Source: ZC4RG30 sp039917615 (GTDB lineage Bacteria > Pseudomonadota > Gammaproteobacteria > Steroidobacterales > Steroidobacteraceae). Taken from it: DNA of 64,000 bases. Location of the stretch: contig JBDSJD010000004.1 of assembly GCA_039917615.1 (NCBI GenBank), forward strand, positions 62,001-126,000, read 5' to 3'. The position numbers and the translations under genes are program-made. Positions 49,933 to 58,608 of this stretch are shown here, in pieces. The notes under the pieces are model-generated. The model had not been told where the DNA came from. It did not search any database and saw nothing but the letters and a program-made list of their open reading frames with translations. How positions within the stretch are numbered: the first letter of the stretch is position 1; each line of letters begins with the position of its first letter.

Positions 49933-52900
49933 TGTCAGGCGTTGCCACAAATCCTTCAACGAGCCGGCGCCACAGACGCGTATGGCCGTGGCTGGCGGGC
50001 GCGTTGCTGGTGGTGCTGTTGCTGCTGACAGGCATCGGCTGGTGGGCGGGAACTCAGGGTTCTCTGCAACGCGCCTTGCAGATGGCGCAGCGATACCTGC
50101 CGGACGATCAGCGCCTGGCGTTCAGCGATGTGCAGGGGTCGATCACCGGCGGAGGCCACATCGGCCGGCTCCAGTGGAGCAAGCCTGGCGTCACGGTGAC
50201 AATCGACGATTTGCGGGTCGAGTGGTCGCTGCGGCAGCTGTTGGGTCGCGACCTGCTCGTACGCACCCTCGCCGCGCGCAATGTGCATGTGCGCGTGACT
50301 CCCAAGCCTGAACCAGATGATCCGTTCACGATGCCGGCGGATGCATCGCTGCCCATCAAGATGACGGTGCCTTTGACCATTGCGCGTATCCAGATTGAAT
50401 CGGTCGATGCAGACGGCACCTCGAACACGCAGGTATTCGACGATCTCGCGGCGCACTATCGCTACGATGGTGCGCAGCACGCATTGCGGCTCAACAGCCT
50501 TCGCTATGGTCAAAGCAGTGTGCAGGGCGAGCTGCAACTTCATGCGCGGGAATTGACCCTCTCGGCACAGCTCGTCGCGTCGCTGCGCGATCTTGTCCCG
50601 GACACACCGTTCGCGATGCTGGTGCGTCTGCAGGCCAAGGGCAGTCTGGGCGGCGGCAATGCCGCCAAACTGGACCTGCAACTGGACGCGAGCCAGCAAG
50701 CCGAAGCAGGCACCGAGGTTCACGCGCAGGCCACGATCCAGCCTTGGCGCAAGCAGCCGATTCAACAGGCGGAGCTGCAGGTCAGCCGCCTCAACGCGCA
50801 TTCCTTCAATAGTCGGGCTCCTTTCACCCTGATCCGGGGCCACGCCAGTGTTGCGCCCGTGGCCGATGCAGCTTCCACTGCCTGGGATGCTGTCGTGGAT
50901 TTCGTGAATGACCAGCCCGGTGCCTGGGACCGGAACGGACTTCCGCTGCGCAAACTTGCGGCAACCGCGCGACTTTCGCCGCAGCTGTTGGACATCGAAA
51001 CTGCGCGGGCCGATCTTGGGGGCCGCGCCGCTGCTGGCACCGTCACGCTGAAGGGCCAGATTCCACTGCAGCAGCTAGCGCAATCCAGATTGCAGCTCGA
51101 TCTGCAGAAGGTTGATCTGCGTCCGCTGATGACCAGTCTGCCGCGCACCGCGTTCACCGGCCCCGTCACCATCAAGCCCTGGCAGCAGGACAGCTGGCAG
51201 GCGCAGGCCGACATCCGCAACACCCTGCCCGGTCCGCTGGACCAGGAACGCGCGCCACTCGACCGTTTGCTGGCTGATGTGCGCATCGCGCCCGGGCAAT
51301 GGCGCATGGAAACGCTGCAGCTACAGATCGGCGCGGGCCGCGTGCTGGTGCAAGGCGATTACGCGCCAATGACACAGGCACTGGATCTGCGTGGCGAGTT
51401 GCAGCGTCTGCCGCTGCGGCAGATCCACAGGAAGATGGCCTCCGATCTTGCGTCGGAGCTTTCCGGTAAAATCGTGGTCTCCGGTGCCCTGCAGCAGGGA
51501 TTGGCCTTCACTGCCGACATGGCCAGTGACGCCGCAGGCACCGCTGCACAGCGCGGCCAATGGGAAATCCGTTCCGTACAGACAAAGGGAAACTGGTCAC
51601 CGACTCGGCTGAGCATCGAGCGCATCCATTTCGATGCATTCCAGGCAACGATCGAAGGCAGTGGAATCGATGTGGTGCTACCGGGCCTGGATTCGATTAA
51701 GGCCCGCGTCACCGCCAAAGCTCCGGGCGTGCAGCTGGCGGCCGACGTTGCCATGCAGCAGCAGTCCGGAGGCGGCAAGCTCTCTGTGCAGCTGGCCTCT
51801 GCCGAGCAAATGGCAGCCTGGTTGAGAGGGCTTCCCGTGGTGGGAAAACGCCTGCCGGATCTACGCGCAAACGGTGCCGCGAAACTGCAAGCGGACTGGC
51901 AGGGCGGCTGGCGGCAATGGATGGCCGGCTTCAAGGCTCCGGCGTCACAGCCGCAATTGCGCGTGAATGCCCTCGCCCACACCGACGGCTTGCGCATTGA
52001 TGTGCCCGCCGCATCCGGTCAACCCCCGACACGCATCGATGTGCAGAAGCTGGACCTCGACCTGCAGGGCAATCTGGCTGCCGCTACGCTTGTGATCGCG
52101 GGCGATGCACGCGCCAACGATACCCACGCCCTGCTCGACGTCCGCATGCGGACCAATCAAGTCCGCGATACGGGCGGTGCGCCACGCTGGAATATCGCCG
52201 TAGATAAATTCAATGTATCGGCGAACCTCAGGGACCAGGAACAGCCCTGGCGATTGCAGTTTTCCGAAGGCCTGCAGCTCACCGTGCAGCCAGGCGCCGA
52301 TATCGAATTGCGCGCCAGCGCAGGCAGTGCCACGCTGTCTGCTCCTTCCGGCAGCGGCACCGTTGACGAGCCGTTGAAGCTGGCATGGCAACCCGTCTTG
52401 TGGCGCCATACCGCCAGCGGCGCGACGACGCTGCAAAGCACCGGCACCGCCACCGGCATCCAGCCCGCGTGGGTCGACATATTGCTTGCCAAAAAGAAAG
52501 GTGAAGCGCCGCTGGCCGGCGCCGGCATGCGTACCGATCTCTCGCTCAGCGGTGAGTGGAATATCCGGATGACCGACAGCGTGAACATCCGCGGGCATGT
52601 CAAGCGCGAGAGCGGCGACCTGTGGCTGCTCGAACCGGAGACTGCTGCCGGTATCCGCACCTTCGACGTCGAGGTGCAGTCAGCCAATGAAGACGTGAAT
52701 CTCGCATTGAATTGGGATACCGAACGCGCCGGCATCATCACCGCCCGGGTCGGCACGCGGCTCGCGCGGCAGGATGGAGGCTGGCGCCTGCCGGACCCCG
52801 CTCCGCTGTCTGGGAATATTCAGGCGCGCCTGCAGAACCTCAACACCTGGGCTTTCCTTGCACCGCCGGGCTGGCGCATAGGGGGATCGCTGGATGCCAA

Positions 52901-54155
52901 CGTCGGACTGGGTGGCACCGTGCAGAAGCCGCAGCTCAACGGCAGCATCGAAGGCAAGGGGTTAAACCTGCGCTCAGTGCTCGACGGCGTCGACCTGCAC
53001 GACGGCGCGCTGCGCGCGACTTTGAGCGGTGCCCGCATGGAGATTGCTGAGCTCATGTTCCAGGGCGGCAGCGGCAGCCGCGCCTACGTGCGCGGCTTCA
53101 GCGGCAATCGCACGCCGTCCCCATCGGAGCGGGGCCGTATGACGGTTACCGGCAGCATCGACTGGAGCGGTGTGGCGAAAGCCAGCGAGGCGGAGTCCGG
53201 CATCGTCATGGACCTGCGCTCCAAACTTGCGCGCATGCAGGTGCTGGTTCGCAATGACCGGCAGATGACCCTCAGCGGCGATCTGTCCGCTGATCTCAAA
53301 CAGGGCGCATTGCGTATCCGCGGCGATATCCGCGTCGACCGGGCGTCGATCGTGCTGCCGGAAGCCAGCGCACCCACGCTAGGCGACGACGTCGTGGTGG
53401 TGCGCAACATCGACTTGAAGAATCCCGGCGTAGTCGAGGCGCGCCAGGCACGAGGGCAACTCAACACACGCAAGCCGCTCGACATGGAAATCAAGCTCGA
53501 CCTGGGGCGAGACCTTGCACTGGAAGGACAGGGAATCACCACCCGCCTCGAAGGCGAACTGACCGTCCGCAGCAACACCATCGGCAGCGCTCCGTTCAGC
53601 GTATTCGGCGAAGTGCGTACTGAGCAAGGTCGCTATCGTGCCTGGGGTCAGGCGCTGAACGTCGAAACCGGTGTGGTGCGATTCAACGGCCCGTATAACA
53701 ACCCTTCGCTAAATCTGCTGGCAATCCGCCCGGACATTGACGTGCGCGCGGGTGTGCGCGTAACGGGCACGTTGAATGCGCCGCGCGTGCAGCTGTTTTC
53801 GGAACCGGACCTGCCCGAGGGAGAAAAGCTCTCGTGGGTGGTATTGGGACGTCCCGCCGTCATTGCTGGCGCCGAAGGTACTTCAATGCAACAGGCCGCC
53901 CTTGGACTTGCGGCCGGCCAACTCAGTGGCAAGCTCGCCTCTGGTATCGGGCTGGATGAACTGGGCCTGGCCGAGACCGGGGTGACAATCGGCAAACGCC
54001 TTTCCAACGAACTGTACCTGACGTATGAAGCCGGACTATCCGGCGCGGCCAGCACGCTGTTCATCTTCTATGACATCACCCGCCGTCTTACAGTCCGCGG
54101 TCAGGCTGGCGAGGCCAGTGCAGTGGACCTGATCTATACGATCAAGTATGACTGA
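49932..54155 (+). CDS. tamB: Translocation and assembly module protein TamB (AsmA/DUF490 type)
   Basis: Very large inner-membrane-anchored protein that spans the periplasm as a lipid-binding beta-groove and partners TamA. From the ATG at 49932 it is 1407 residues, with an N-terminal membrane helix (about 18-38) after a basic start. A long repetitive beta-rich body follows, then the conserved C-terminal TamB domain. There, VFGEVRTEQGRYRAWGQALN, IRPDIDVRAGVRVTGT, EKLSWVVLGRP and a terminal DLIYTIKYD are visible. Length is typical. The ATG shares a base with the tamA stop (TGATG), so the pair is translationally coupled. Confidence 0.94.
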   Translation: MSGVATNPSTSRRHRRVWPWLAGALLVVLLLLTGIGWWAGTQGSLQRALQMAQRYLPDDQRLAFSDVQGSITGGGHIGRLQWSKPGVTVTIDDLRVEWSLRQLLGRDLLVRTLAARNVHVRVTPKPEPDDPFTMPADASLPIKMTVPLTIARIQIESVDADGTSNTQVFDDLAAHYRYDGAQHALRLNSLRYGQSSVQGELQLHARELTLSAQLVASLRDLVPDTPFAMLVRLQAKGSLGGGNAAKLDLQLDASQQAEAGTEVHAQATIQPWRKQPIQQAELQVSRLNAHSFNSRAPFTLIRGHASVAPVADAASTAWDAVVDFVNDQPGAWDRNGLPLRKLAATARLSPQLLDIETARADLGGRAAAGTVTLKGQIPLQQLAQSRLQLDLQKVDLRPLMTSLPRTAFTGPVTIKPWQQDSWQAQADIRNTLPGPLDQERAPLDRLLADVRIAPGQWRMETLQLQIGAGRVLVQGDYAPMTQALDLRGELQRLPLRQIHRKMASDLASELSGKIVVSGALQQGLAFTADMASDAAGTAAQRGQWEIRSVQTKGNWSPTRLSIERIHFDAFQATIEGSGIDVVLPGLDSIKARVTAKAPGVQLAADVAMQQQSGGGKLSVQLASAEQMAAWLRGLPVVGKRLPDLRANGAAKLQADWQGGWRQWMAGFKAPASQPQLRVNALAHTDGLRIDVPAASGQPPTRIDVQKLDLDLQGNLAAATLVIAGDARANDTHALLDVRMRTNQVRDTGGAPRWNIAVDKFNVSANLRDQEQPWRLQFSEGLQLTVQPGADIELRASAGSATLSAPSGSGTVDEPLKLAWQPVLWRHTASGATTLQSTGTATGIQPAWVDILLAKKKGEAPLAGAGMRTDLSLSGEWNIRMTDSVNIRGHVKRESGDLWLLEPETAAGIRTFDVEVQSANEDVNLALNWDTERAGIITARVGTRLARQDGGWRLPDPAPLSGNIQARLQNLNTWAFLAPPGWRIGGSLDANVGLGGTVQKPQLNGSIEGKGLNLRSVLDGVDLHDGALRATLSGARMEIAELMFQGGSGSRAYVRGFSGNRTPSPSERGRMTVTGSIDWSGVAKASEAESGIVMDLRSKLARMQVLVRNDRQMTLSGDLSADLKQGALRIRGDIRVDRASIVLPEASAPTLGDDVVVVRNIDLKNPGVVEARQARGQLNTRKPLDMEIKLDLGRDLALEGQGITTRLEGELTVRSNTIGSAPFSVFGEVRTEQGRYRAWGQALNVETGVVRFNGPYNNPSLNLLAIRPDIDVRAGVRVTGTLNAPRVQLFSEPDLPEGEKLSWVVLGRPAVIAGAEGTSMQQAALGLAAGQLSGKLASGIGLDELGLAETGVTIGKRLSNELYLTYEAGLSGAASTLFIFYDITRRLTVRGQAGEASAVDLIYTIKYD

Positions 54156-54302
54156 GGCCTCCCGGGTCGGATGCGCGTTACTCATCGTTGGCGCGCGAGT
54201 GAAGCACTCAGCGACTACTTCCCCTACGTACGCATCCACCTACAAGCTTGTTGGCTGTTCGCCTAGTGCGCGAGGAAGCCAGCGTCGGAACAATTTAACC
54301 CC

Positions 54303-54332
54303 TGAACGGATGTCAATGTAGTGAACGGATGT
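54303..54332 (+). promoter_or_regulatory. Direct repeat upstream of a small lipoprotein gene
   Basis: TGAACGGATGT occurs at 54303-54313 and again at 54322-54332, 19 bases apart (close to two helical turns), just before AAGGAG and the ATG at 54349. Two identical sites in phase suggest binding of a dimeric regulator, or a duplicated segment. No strong promoter boxes are obvious around them. Confidence 0.45.
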
Positions 54333-54348
54333 TGCCAAGGAGACTGCA

Positions 54349-54618
54349 ATGAGAATTGAAAACCGAGTCCTTGCCATGGTGGGAGTTGCTTGCGCAATGG
54401 TGTTCGCCGGGTGCGAGGTGGAAAAAAAGAAGGATGGCGATGTCACCCTTCCCAAGTATGAAGTCAGCAAGACCCAGGAGGGCAACGTCACAGTTCCCAC
54501 CTACGAAGTGACGACTCCGGACGTCACCGTTAAGGAAAAGACAGTCGAAGTCACCGTTCCCGCCGTCGAAGTGAAGACGGCGAGCGAAAAGAAGGCCGAG
54601 CAAGCCGCAGGCAAGTAG
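54349..54618 (+). CDS. Small lipoprotein with internal VTVPxxEV-type repeats
   Basis: An 89-residue protein with a lipoprotein signal peptide and lipobox VFAGC (Cys22), so probably anchored to a membrane and facing the periplasm. The mature part is low-complexity, with recurring short units: DVTLPKYEV, NVTVPTYEV, and DVTVKEKTVEVTVPAVEV. These alternate Val with charged residues and could form repeated beta strands. It ends in a Lys/Ala-rich tail. AAGGAG six bases upstream of the ATG is a strong ribosome binding site, which suggests high expression. An 11-base direct repeat lies upstream, and a strong hairpin lies 25 bases after the stop. I do not recognise a family. Confidence 0.8.
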   Translation: MRIENRVLAMVGVACAMVFAGCEVEKKKDGDVTLPKYEVSKTQEGNVTVPTYEVTTPDVTVKEKTVEVTVPAVEVKTASEKKAEQAAGK

Positions 54619-54642
54619 TCCTGCCGGCTGAGTGACTTGCCG

Positions 54643-54674
54643 CCCCGACGGGCCTCCTCGCTAGCCCGTCGGGG
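54643..54674 (+). terminator. Strong hairpin between convergent genes (terminator-like)
   Basis: CCCCGACGGGC (54643-54653) and GCCCGTCGGGG (54664-54674) form a perfect 11-bp stem with a 10-base loop. It lies between the convergent lipoprotein (stop at 54618) and cardiolipin synthase (stop at 54692) genes and could stop transcription from both sides. No T-run follows on the plus strand. Confidence 0.7.
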
Positions 54675-54691
54675 GCTCGTCCAGTTGAAAC

Positions 54692-55987
54692 TTACAACTG
54701 GGGCGACAGAACACTCACGGCGCGTTCGACAACACGTTCCGACCAGGGTCGGCTGCGCCATTCCTGCAGGGTCACGCGCCGCGCGTTGTGGAGATCGGCT
54801 TCGAACACTTCGGTCACATGTCGGGCGAAGGCGCGATCCAGCACATTCAAGTTGGCCTCGTCATTCAACCGGAAAGATCGGGTGTCGAAGTTCGTTGAAC
54901 CTACCGAGACCAGCAATTCATCGACAATGAAGGTCTTGCAATGGAACATGGTGGGTTGGTACTCGTAAATCTGCGCCCCTTCCGTCAGCAGCGGGCCCCA
55001 ACCGGCGCGTGACGCCTTTTTCACTATATCGGTATCGGTATGCGGGCCCGGAGTGATGATCCGCAGACGCACACCGCGACGCATCGCGCCAAGCAGCGCC
55101 TCTGTCGTGAGATCGTCTGGGACGAAGTACGCGGCGGAAAGGTCTATGGTTCGCTGGCTGGCCACGATAGCCATCAGATACATCAGGACCATGCTGTCTG
55201 CACCGCCGCTGGGCGAGCTTGTGAAGACCTGCGCAGAAGCATCCCCCGTCGACTGCAGCGGCGGGAAATAAAGCTCGCCCTGCAGCACCTTTCCTGTGGT
55301 CTTGATCCAGTTGTCCATGAAAGCAGCCTGCATCTGTGCCACCGCCGGACCTGTGACCCGGTAGTGCGAATCGCGCCAATGCTGCGGATCCTCGGCATTG
55401 CCGTTCCAGACGTCGGCGATGCCAACCCCGCCGGTGAAGCCCACGCGTCCGTCCACCACCAGCAGCTTGCGGTGCGTTCTGTTGTTCAGTCGCGAGAGGT
55501 GATACCAGTGCAGCGGATGAAACATCTCGACTTCCACACCGGCGTTCTTCATCGTTTCCAGGAATTGATCGTCGATCTTCTGGCTTCCGATCCAGTCGAT
55601 CAGTACGTGCACCTTCACGCCGGCCTTGGCGCGATCAGCGAGCGCCTGCGAGAACATCCGGCCGATGTCGCCCGACCAGTAAATGTATGTCTCGAAGGTA
55701 ATGGTGTGCTTTGCAGCCCTGATGTCATTCAGCATCGCAGGGAAAATTTCGATGCCGTTCTCCAGGTTCACTGTGCTGTTGCCGTCCACGATCGGTGGAC
55801 CGAGCAGGATGCCCAGTTCATGACGGAACTGGGCATCGGAAATGCCGTGCTGATGCTTGAGAGACTGCTTGATCCGCTTTTCCGGCATGGCGAAATTCAG
55901 CAGCAGGATTGCTGCCAGCATTCCAGCGAGTGGCCCGGCCACCATCACCGCCATTTTGTTGGCGCGAATCCACCTGCCGATTGTCAT
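54692..55987 (-). CDS. Cardiolipin synthase-like phospholipase D-family protein
   Basis: Predicted inner-membrane enzyme that forms cardiolipin from phosphatidylglycerol or phosphatidylethanolamine. The 431-residue protein has one N-terminal membrane helix (about 12-31) and two phospholipase D (HKD) motifs: His172/Lys174/Asp179 in HRKLLVVDGRVGFTGG, and His349/Lys351/Asp356 in HCKTFIVDELLVSVGSTNFD. Both catalytic sets are intact. The single N-terminal helix is unlike the two of ClsA. It follows the metallophosphoesterase gene after 46 bases and is probably in that operon. Confidence 0.9.
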   Translation of the reverse strand: MTIGRWIRANKMAVMVAGPLAGMLAAILLLNFAMPEKRIKQSLKHQHGISDAQFRHELGILLGPPIVDGNSTVNLENGIEIFPAMLNDIRAAKHTITFETYIYWSGDIGRMFSQALADRAKAGVKVHVLIDWIGSQKIDDQFLETMKNAGVEVEMFHPLHWYHLSRLNNRTHRKLLVVDGRVGFTGGVGIADVWNGNAEDPQHWRDSHYRVTGPAVAQMQAAFMDNWIKTTGKVLQGELYFPPLQSTGDASAQVFTSSPSGGADSMVLMYLMAIVASQRTIDLSAAYFVPDDLTTEALLGAMRRGVRLRIITPGPHTDTDIVKKASRAGWGPLLTEGAQIYEYQPTMFHCKTFIVDELLVSVGSTNFDTRSFRLNDEANLNVLDRAFARHVTEVFEADLHNARRVTLQEWRSRPWSERVVERAVSVLSPQL

Positions 55988-56033
55988 GCCCCACCTTCTG
56001 CGCCGGAACCCGGCAGCCGCGCGTACGTTTTGT

Positions 56034-56894
56034 CTACTGCGTGGCCAGTCGCCAGCCGTTGAGCCGCGTTCTGCGCCGGTCCATGAGACTTGTCGCCTCG
56101 TGCCGCAGCGCCATCACGAACCTGCCCGATGCCACATCATGATCGCGGCGCTCGATGCTCATGTGCCTTTCCCTGCCGTCGCGCTGCAATGTGACTACAT
56201 TGTACGAATTCGGGATGCCATTGCGGACGCGGCTCGACAGGCAGGTGCCCGCCTGTAGTAGCACGCCGGTTTGCCGGAGGTCTGCCGTTTGCACTTCGAT
56301 GCAATAGGGCAGATGGATGTGACCGCCGAGAAACAGGTCGGCTCCCGCAGCAATCCATCGGTCCAGTGCCCGCGTCGCGCCGTGGGCCACGTTGTGCACG
56401 TCGGTTTTCACCACGGCGGCGAGAGGTTGGTGCGTGGCCACCAGACGAAACGGCAGCTGCAGGGCGGCAAGTCTTTCCGCGGTGCGCTGGATCTGCTGCT
56501 CGGTCAACGCCCCGTCCTTGTGACGCAGAGGGCTGGTGGCATCGACGCACAATACTGCCAAGCGCTCGTCGACAAACTCCGGTTGCAGAGCTGGCGAAAT
56601 ATAGCGCCGATAGTGATCGTAAGGCTTCACCATGCGCGTGAAGAGGTCGAACAGCGGCAGGTCATGATTGCCTGGAAGACTCAGGCAAGGCACGCGGGGC
56701 AAGGCATCGAGAAAGCTGCGCGCCTCCACGAACTGGTCACGGCGCGCGCGCTGCGTGATGTCGCCGGTGAGCAGGATGAGGTCGGGAGGATGCGTTTGCA
56801 GCTCGCCTAGTAGCGCGTCGCGCACCGCGGGCAACACGGTGCCGAAATGCGGATCTGAGAGATGCGCAATGCGCATGTGCAAGCTGGCGCTCAC
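56034..56894 (-). CDS. Calcineurin-like metallophosphoesterase
   Basis: The 286-residue cytosolic protein carries the metallophosphatase motif series: HLSDPHFGTV, LLTGDITQ, LPGNHDLPLFD, VATHQP and FLGGHIHLPY, which together bind two metal ions. The family includes cyclic-nucleotide, UDP-diacylglucosamine and other phosphodiesterases; length and motifs fit the Icc/CpdA-like group, but the substrate is not fixed by sequence. The GTG at 56894 has GAGGAG a few bases upstream and overlaps the preceding small gene by four bases. An ATG at 56876 is an alternative. The cardiolipin synthase gene follows, raising the possibility of a phospholipid-linked role. Confidence 0.9.
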   Translation of the reverse strand: MSASLHMRIAHLSDPHFGTVLPAVRDALLGELQTHPPDLILLTGDITQRARRDQFVEARSFLDALPRVPCLSLPGNHDLPLFDLFTRMVKPYDHYRRYISPALQPEFVDERLAVLCVDATSPLRHKDGALTEQQIQRTAERLAALQLPFRLVATHQPLAAVVKTDVHNVAHGATRALDRWIAAGADLFLGGHIHLPYCIEVQTADLRQTGVLLQAGTCLSSRVRNGIPNSYNVVTLQRDGRERHMSIERRDHDVASGRFVMALRHEATSLMDRRRTRLNGWRLATQ

Positions 56895-57061
56895 TTGCGC
56901 TCCTCGGGCGTGCGCGGCACGACCACCGCCACGCGCGTAATGCGGCGATGTGCACGGCCTTCGGCGTCCAAGCCAGTTCGGATTTCGCGCTCACAGACCG
57001 CGGCGTCGCCATGGCCGGAGGCGATGTTGAGAATGACAGTAATAAGTAACGCATCGCTCAT
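56891..57061 (-). CDS. Small hypothetical protein coupled to the metallophosphoesterase
   Basis: A 56-residue frame from the ATG at 57061 with a hydrophobic start (SDALLITVILNIASGHG) and a charged, Arg-rich second half ending TPEERK. Its stop overlaps the GTG of the metallophosphoesterase by four bases, which is the main reason to believe it. No clear ribosome binding site precedes it, and it has no recognisable family. It could be the true first gene of the operon with cardiolipin synthase. Because the frame stays open to 57181, the start is uncertain. Confidence 0.4.
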   Translation of the reverse strand: MSDALLITVILNIASGHGDAAVCEREIRTGLDAEGRAHRRITRVAVVVPRTPEERK

Positions 57062-57289
57062 TGCGCAAAAGCTTGTTCTTGTTGTTCGTGCTTTATTACA
57101 GCCTTGCGACGTGCCATGCCACAACGCGTGTTCCGGCAGAACACAAGGTAGGATATTGCCGACGTTGCTGAACGGCGACAACGGGACCGAAGGCCCGGTC
57201 GTTGGCGCCTAATAGCCAAAGCTGCAGCAACGCCAATATAGTGGGGGCATTGCCCGCCAGCCGGCGGGTACCAGAATGAAGGTGCTGAC

Positions 57290-57607
57290 ATGAAAAAACT
57301 CTCCCAATCCCTGACAGTCGTGGCGTTGCTGATGGCTGCAGCAGCCGTCCAGGCGCAGGTAGGCGTTTTGCAGGGTACGGTCACAGGCGTGAAGGCGGGC
57401 ACGGTGCTGTCGGTCTACAAGGGCGACATCACTGCGGCCGACGCGAAAGTGCCCGAAGCCAAGGCCGCCGACATCAAGGTGGAGGAAGGCGGCAAGTTTT
57501 CCGTGGCGCTGGCAACCGGCGTCTACACGGTCAATTGCCCGAGCGGCAAGAAGAGCAAGGTGGCCGCGCTCAATGGCGCCGCGACCATCAGCATCAACTG
57601 CCAATAA
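57290..57607 (+). CDS. Small secreted protein of unknown function
   Basis: A 105-residue protein with a typical signal peptide (MKKLSQSLTVVALLMAAAAV, cleavage near AQAQ at residue 23). The mature part, about 80 residues, is Ala/Lys/Val-rich and looks all-beta: VLQGTVTGVKAGTVLSVYKG, GGKFSVALATGVYTVNC, and a C-terminal ISINCQ. The two cysteines could form one disulfide. The repeated ADAKVPEAKAADIKV segment looks like a flexible loop. I recognise no family. It is followed nine bases later by a membrane-anchored protein gene and is probably co-transcribed with it. Confidence 0.75.
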   Translation: MKKLSQSLTVVALLMAAAAVQAQVGVLQGTVTGVKAGTVLSVYKGDITAADAKVPEAKAADIKVEEGGKFSVALATGVYTVNCPSGKKSKVAALNGAATISINCQ

Positions 57608-57616
57608 CCACCGCAA

Positions 57617-58585
57617 ATGGCCAGTGAGAACGAAGTCGGCGAATCCCTCAGGGAAGTAAGGGCCAAACGCGACGTCCAGTTCTGGCTGGACGTGGTGATG
57701 AAGCTGACCGTGCCGCTGGGCGCAATCGTGGCGGCGTGGCTCGCGAATCACTTCGAGCAGAACCGCTCCAACCTGCAGCTCATCAACCAGCGCGAGCAGG
57801 CCGAGAGTTCGCTGCGGGCCACGATGTTCGGGCAGTTGATCACCCCGATTGCCGGCCCCGGCGACGCGGGCGCGGAGACCGATCCGGTCCGGTACGCCGT
57901 GCTGGCGCAACTGCTGACGCTGAATTTCCACGAGCATTTCGAACTCAAGCCGCTGCTGCAGGATGCCGACGACCGGTTGTCCAAATACAAGGGAACCGTC
58001 GCACCAGACGCCGTGCTGCAGGCCCGCAGCAACCTGCGCCAGGCTGCCCATCGGGTGATCCAGCGCCAGATTGCGCAGCTCTGGGAAGACGAGATCGTGG
58101 CGTGCACTCCTGCCGCGAGCATGGAGACCACCTTCCAGTTCGTCAGCGACGCGGACCTTGAGGAAAGTTTCAGCGGGGCTGCTGAATCAGCAACCTTGCT
58201 GGTACCCGGCAAACCGCTCAAATCCTTCATCGTCAGTTCGCCGGACTGCCGCGACAAACTTTCCATCGTGTTCGACAAACCTGATTTCTTCTCGGAACGC
58301 GTGCATGTGTTGATTTCGCCGGCTGCACCCACCGCGGCCATCACGGACTATCGGTTCGATTTCGATCTGACGTCGTTTGCGTTCCCGTTCACCGACAATG
58401 CGGTGTTGCCCAAGGGCAATCGCTTCGCGTTCTTCATCAAGGACGTCAGTGAGCTCGACGACACCGGCACGTCCAAGATCATGCGCGTCGGATTACGCTG
58501 GTTCCCTCAGAACTACTACCCGCCGACTGAGCGACCCACCGACTACAAGGAATTCCGGCGGGCAATGGGCAATTCGGGTAAATAG
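57617..58585 (+). CDS. Membrane-anchored protein of unknown function
   Basis: A 322-residue protein with a charged N terminus, one membrane helix (about residues 28-46: VMKLTVPLGAIVAAWLA) and then a helical region with heptad-like spacing (about 47-170). A beta-rich C-terminal domain follows (about 175-310) that includes ETTFQFVSDADLEESF and SFAFPFTDNAVLPKGNRFAF. It has no catalytic motif I can name. By topology the large part may face either side of the membrane. It starts nine bases after the small secreted protein gene and ends 23 bases before a convergent esterase gene. The two-gene unit may encode an envelope complex, but this is inference. Confidence 0.75.
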   Translation: MASENEVGESLREVRAKRDVQFWLDVVMKLTVPLGAIVAAWLANHFEQNRSNLQLINQREQAESSLRATMFGQLITPIAGPGDAGAETDPVRYAVLAQLLTLNFHEHFELKPLLQDADDRLSKYKGTVAPDAVLQARSNLRQAAHRVIQRQIAQLWEDEIVACTPAASMETTFQFVSDADLEESFSGAAESATLLVPGKPLKSFIVSSPDCRDKLSIVFDKPDFFSERVHVLISPAAPTAAITDYRFDFDLTSFAFPFTDNAVLPKGNRFAFFIKDVSELDDTGTSKIMRVGLRWFPQNYYPPTERPTDYKEFRRAMGNSGK

Positions 58586-58608
58586 CCGCGCTGAAGTTTG
58601 GTCCTGCG

